Assembly: GCA_002420235.1 (NCBI GenBank)
Contig: DIHQ01000155.1
Location: 1-7,510 of the forward strand
Length of the DNA stretch: 7,510 bases
Origin: Flavobacteriales bacterium UBA5692
GTDB lineage: Bacteria > Bacteroidota > Bacteroidia > Flavobacteriales_D > Sanyastnellaceae
Reading direction: 5' to 3'
The notes below the pieces were generated by a model that was not told where the DNA came from, made no database searches, and worked only from the letters and a program-made list of their open reading frames with translations. The position numbers and the translations under genes are program-made. Positions 5,851 through 7,510 of the stretch are shown in pieces (position 1 is the first letter of the stretch; every line of letters starts with the position of its first letter).

Positions 5851-7084
5851 CTTCTTTTGCTTGTGGGCTTCATGCCTCACCATGGTTACCCTTGTCCGCT
5901 GCGGAGCCTCAGGCACCTCTTTGGGTAAATCCAACCAGCGGCCCTACGACTTCGAATCCCAAATTCTACACCCGCGATGTACCGTTTTACCTGCGGGAAT
6001 TGACAGTGTTGACGTATACCTCGAATGGTCACGTCAAGAAGCCTTGTTTCTCAGGGATTCCCCACAAAGTCCATTCACCGCTAGTCTGCAACTCAAAGCA
6101 GGAACGTTTCAAATTAATTGGAAGGATACATTAGTGGATTTTACGCCACCCTCAGACCGAAGGCAATGGCGAGTTTCAATCGAAGAATTTGCTTCGGAAT
6201 GGAATCAATCGACTAACCTGATTCCAATGCAATTGATTGACTTGCACAGAAATGCAAGAGCCTACTGGCAAGTACCCCTACCCCAGCCAGGCACACCTCG
6301 AACACCATTACACAGCGATGGCTGGCCAGTCCACAATGGTTCTGCATCAGCCGGCGATACCCTGTTCTTTGAGAGTATGCCTGGAAGCCGATGGCAACAC
6401 GCCAGCTTTGATGTACCGAAGGTCATGCCGGCTCCACCATTTTCGCAGGTCAAAGACAAGAGCGATACCCTTCGACCAATCATCCGTTCCGATTGGAATA
6501 CCGACGAGACTGGCTGGAGTGGATACATAGTGCAGCCTGGTATTAATGTTATCGGCCAACCCACCTCAAACGGAAACCTGCGTATGGTCCATCGCATCGT
6601 TGGCACGTCTGGAGGTCACCCGCTGGTCCGGGACCTCCAGCTTATGATCCAATCCAGTCGATACATCACATCACGCAAAGAGTACGAGCGAATGGTCGAT
6701 GCTTCCGACCCAAAGGCCGCTCTGGACGCCTTTTGGCTCAGCTGCGGGAATGAAAAAGAAGCATCTGCTGCTTTGATTGCCACATACTATGGTCGCGTGG
6801 AGGAGGCCAATCGTTATTTCTCCGGTGTGCATCCCGGATGGCGCACGGACAGGGGAATGGTACATATCGTTTTTGGAATTCCGAACAAAGTTCGGCGGGG
6901 ATCGGACAGCGAATGGTGGGTCTACGGGGAAGAAGGCTCAGCGAACTCCTTAGTCTTTCGTTTCATCCGCATAGAGCACCCATGGGATAATGAATTCTAC
7001 GTTCTGAGCCGAAGCATCCAATTTAGGTCACCTTGGGATCGCATGGTCACAAATTGGCGAAATGGCCGCATTAAACCGGATTGA
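5837..7084 (+). CDS. GWxTD-domain envelope protein, possible lipoprotein
   Basis: A 415-residue protein with the GWxTD domain at its C-terminus: GWRTDRGMVHIVFGIPN begins at residue 334, followed by WWVYGE (360-365) and a strand-rich end. This domain is largely restricted to Bacteroidota and its function is not established. The ATG at 5837 is chosen because it gives a hydrophobic N-terminus (MNLHSFFCLWASCLTMVTLV) and the familiar short overlap with rmuC (ATG inside the last codons, 14 bases). The frame is also open upstream to 5714, but that extension would run deep into rmuC and bury the signal segment. C22 in LVRCGASG sits where a lipidated Cys would be, but Arg at -1 is atypical and the n-region has no Lys or Arg, so lipidation is uncertain. 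The middle (about 45-290) has beta-rich segments of unknown role. Located between rmuC and the rlmB-like gene, probably in one transcript. Confidence 0.87.
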   Translation: MNLHSFFCLWASCLTMVTLVRCGASGTSLGKSNQRPYDFESQILHPRCTVLPAGIDSVDVYLEWSRQEALFLRDSPQSPFTASLQLKAGTFQINWKDTLVDFTPPSDRRQWRVSIEEFASEWNQSTNLIPMQLIDLHRNARAYWQVPLPQPGTPRTPLHSDGWPVHNGSASAGDTLFFESMPGSRWQHASFDVPKVMPAPPFSQVKDKSDTLRPIIRSDWNTDETGWSGYIVQPGINVIGQPTSNGNLRMVHRIVGTSGGHPLVRDLQLMIQSSRYITSRKEYERMVDASDPKAALDAFWLSCGNEKEASAALIATYYGRVEEANRYFSGVHPGWRTDRGMVHIVFGIPNKVRRGSDSEWWVYGEEGSANSLVFRFIRIEHPWDNEFYVLSRSIQFRSPWDRMVTNWRNGRIKPD

Positions 7085-7103
7085 TTTGCTGATACCTTTG
7101 AGC

Positions 7104-7510
7104 ATGCCTTTTGATTTGCCCTCACCCAATCGACCCTCAAAACGTCCCAAACGACTCGATTCAATTTCCGAGTCAGATGGTTCAACAAGAATACGGAAAA
7201 AGGTACCTTACACCGGCCCTAAACGTCCCCCAAAAGGCAGTTACATCATTGGATGGCATCCAATTATGGAAGCCTTGGATACTGGAAAAGAATTTCAAAG
7301 GGTTTTAATCCAAAGGGACGAAAAAGGTGAAAGAACCTCTGCACTGGTCACCCAACTGCGCAGGCTGAATATTCCCGTTCAACGTGTACCTCGAGAAAAA
7401 TTAAATCGGATCACAGTCAAAAATCACCAAGGCATTGTGGCGTTCCTCTCGCCCATCAGCTATCAGCCGATTGAAGAATTGATAGCGCGAGCGTACGAAG
7501 CCGGCGAAAG
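7104..7510 (+). CDS. rlmB: 23S rRNA (guanosine-2'-O-)-methyltransferase RlmB, N-terminal part
   Basis: The frame from ATG 7104 is open to the window edge, giving 135 complete codons of a SpoU/TrmH-family (SPOUT) methyltransferase. RlmB methylates the ribose of G2251 (E. coli numbering) in the peptidyl-transferase P loop of 23S rRNA. Visible are a basic, low-complexity leader (residues 1-45, rich in Pro, Arg and Lys) and most of the L30e-like substrate-binding domain. It starts SYIIGWHPIMEAL (46-58), the family's G-x-x-x-V-x-E-A-L type motif, and contains the hallmark NHQGIVAF near residue 108. The catalytic SPOUT knot lies outside the window. The ATG is 19 bases after the GWxTD gene's stop, consistent with co-transcription. 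The leader is longer than the short N-terminus of E. coli RlmB. The closely related TrmH and RlmB-like paralogues cannot be fully excluded without the C-terminal half. Confidence 0.87.
   Translation, partial: MPFDLPSPNRPSKRPKRLDSISESDGSTRIRKKVPYTGPKRPPKGSYIIGWHPIMEALDTGKEFQRVLIQRDEKGERTSALVTQLRRLNIPVQRVPREKLNRITVKNHQGIVAFLSPISYQPIEELIARAYEAGE

Noticed and set aside
5659..5934. Minus-strand frame of 91 codons across the rmuC-GWxTD junction
   Set aside because: It is antisense to two solid genes and has no recognisable feature.
7111..7308. Plus-strand frame of 65 codons starting at 7111
   Set aside because: It lies in a different frame from the RlmB-like gene, which carries the family motifs (GWHPIMEAL, NHQGIVAF).
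1..7510. Search for CRISPR arrays, tRNA, rRNA, transposase or toxin-antitoxin pairs
   Set aside because: No regularly spaced repeats, cloverleaf, transposase motif, terminal inverted repeats or small gene pair of that kind was seen by eye on either strand.

Overview
The window looks like chromosomal DNA of a member of the Bacteroidota, most likely Flavobacteriales-like with a fairly balanced base composition. The evidence is a GWxTD-domain protein (a domain largely confined to this phylum), a large secreted protein with Asp-box (BNR/sortilin-like) repeats of the kind exported by type IX secretion, a very small Bacteroidota-style lipoprotein, no clear Shine-Dalgarno sequences ahead of the starts, and a good match to the Bacteroidota -7 promoter element. 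The exact genus cannot be read from the sequence. Coding density is high and no gap between genes exceeds about 155 bases. I see no tRNA, rRNA, insertion sequence, CRISPR array or phage gene.

Left part, minus strand, in transcription order from right to left: an outer-membrane beta-barrel-like protein of unknown function (3003-3809), then lipA for lipoyl synthase (2118-2999), then, after a 153-base gap, the N-terminal 654 residues of a large secreted Asp-box propeller protein (1964 down to the window edge). The barrel gene and lipA are only 3 bases apart and in the same reading frame (TAA-GCT-ATG), so they are probably co-transcribed and translationally coupled.

Middle part: osmC-family gene (3876-4295, plus) diverges from the barrel gene across a 66-base spacer that holds a perfect inverted repeat. 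It converges on a tiny lipoprotein gene of 38 codons (4296-4412, minus). The two TAA stop codons abut exactly, forming TAATTA. The small gene diverges from rmuC across a 61-base spacer with a second, imperfect dyad.

Right part, plus strand: rmuC (4474-5850), a GWxTD-domain protein that overlaps the end of rmuC by 14 bases (5837-7084), and, 19 bases later, the first 135 codons of an RlmB-type 23S rRNA 2'-O-methyltransferase (7104 to the window edge). These three look like one transcription unit. It joins a DNA-maintenance protein, an envelope protein of unknown function and an rRNA-modifying enzyme.

Most of the window is ordinary housekeeping and envelope content. The less described items are the 38-codon lipoprotein, the GWxTD protein with an atypical lipobox, and the barrel protein coupled to lipA.
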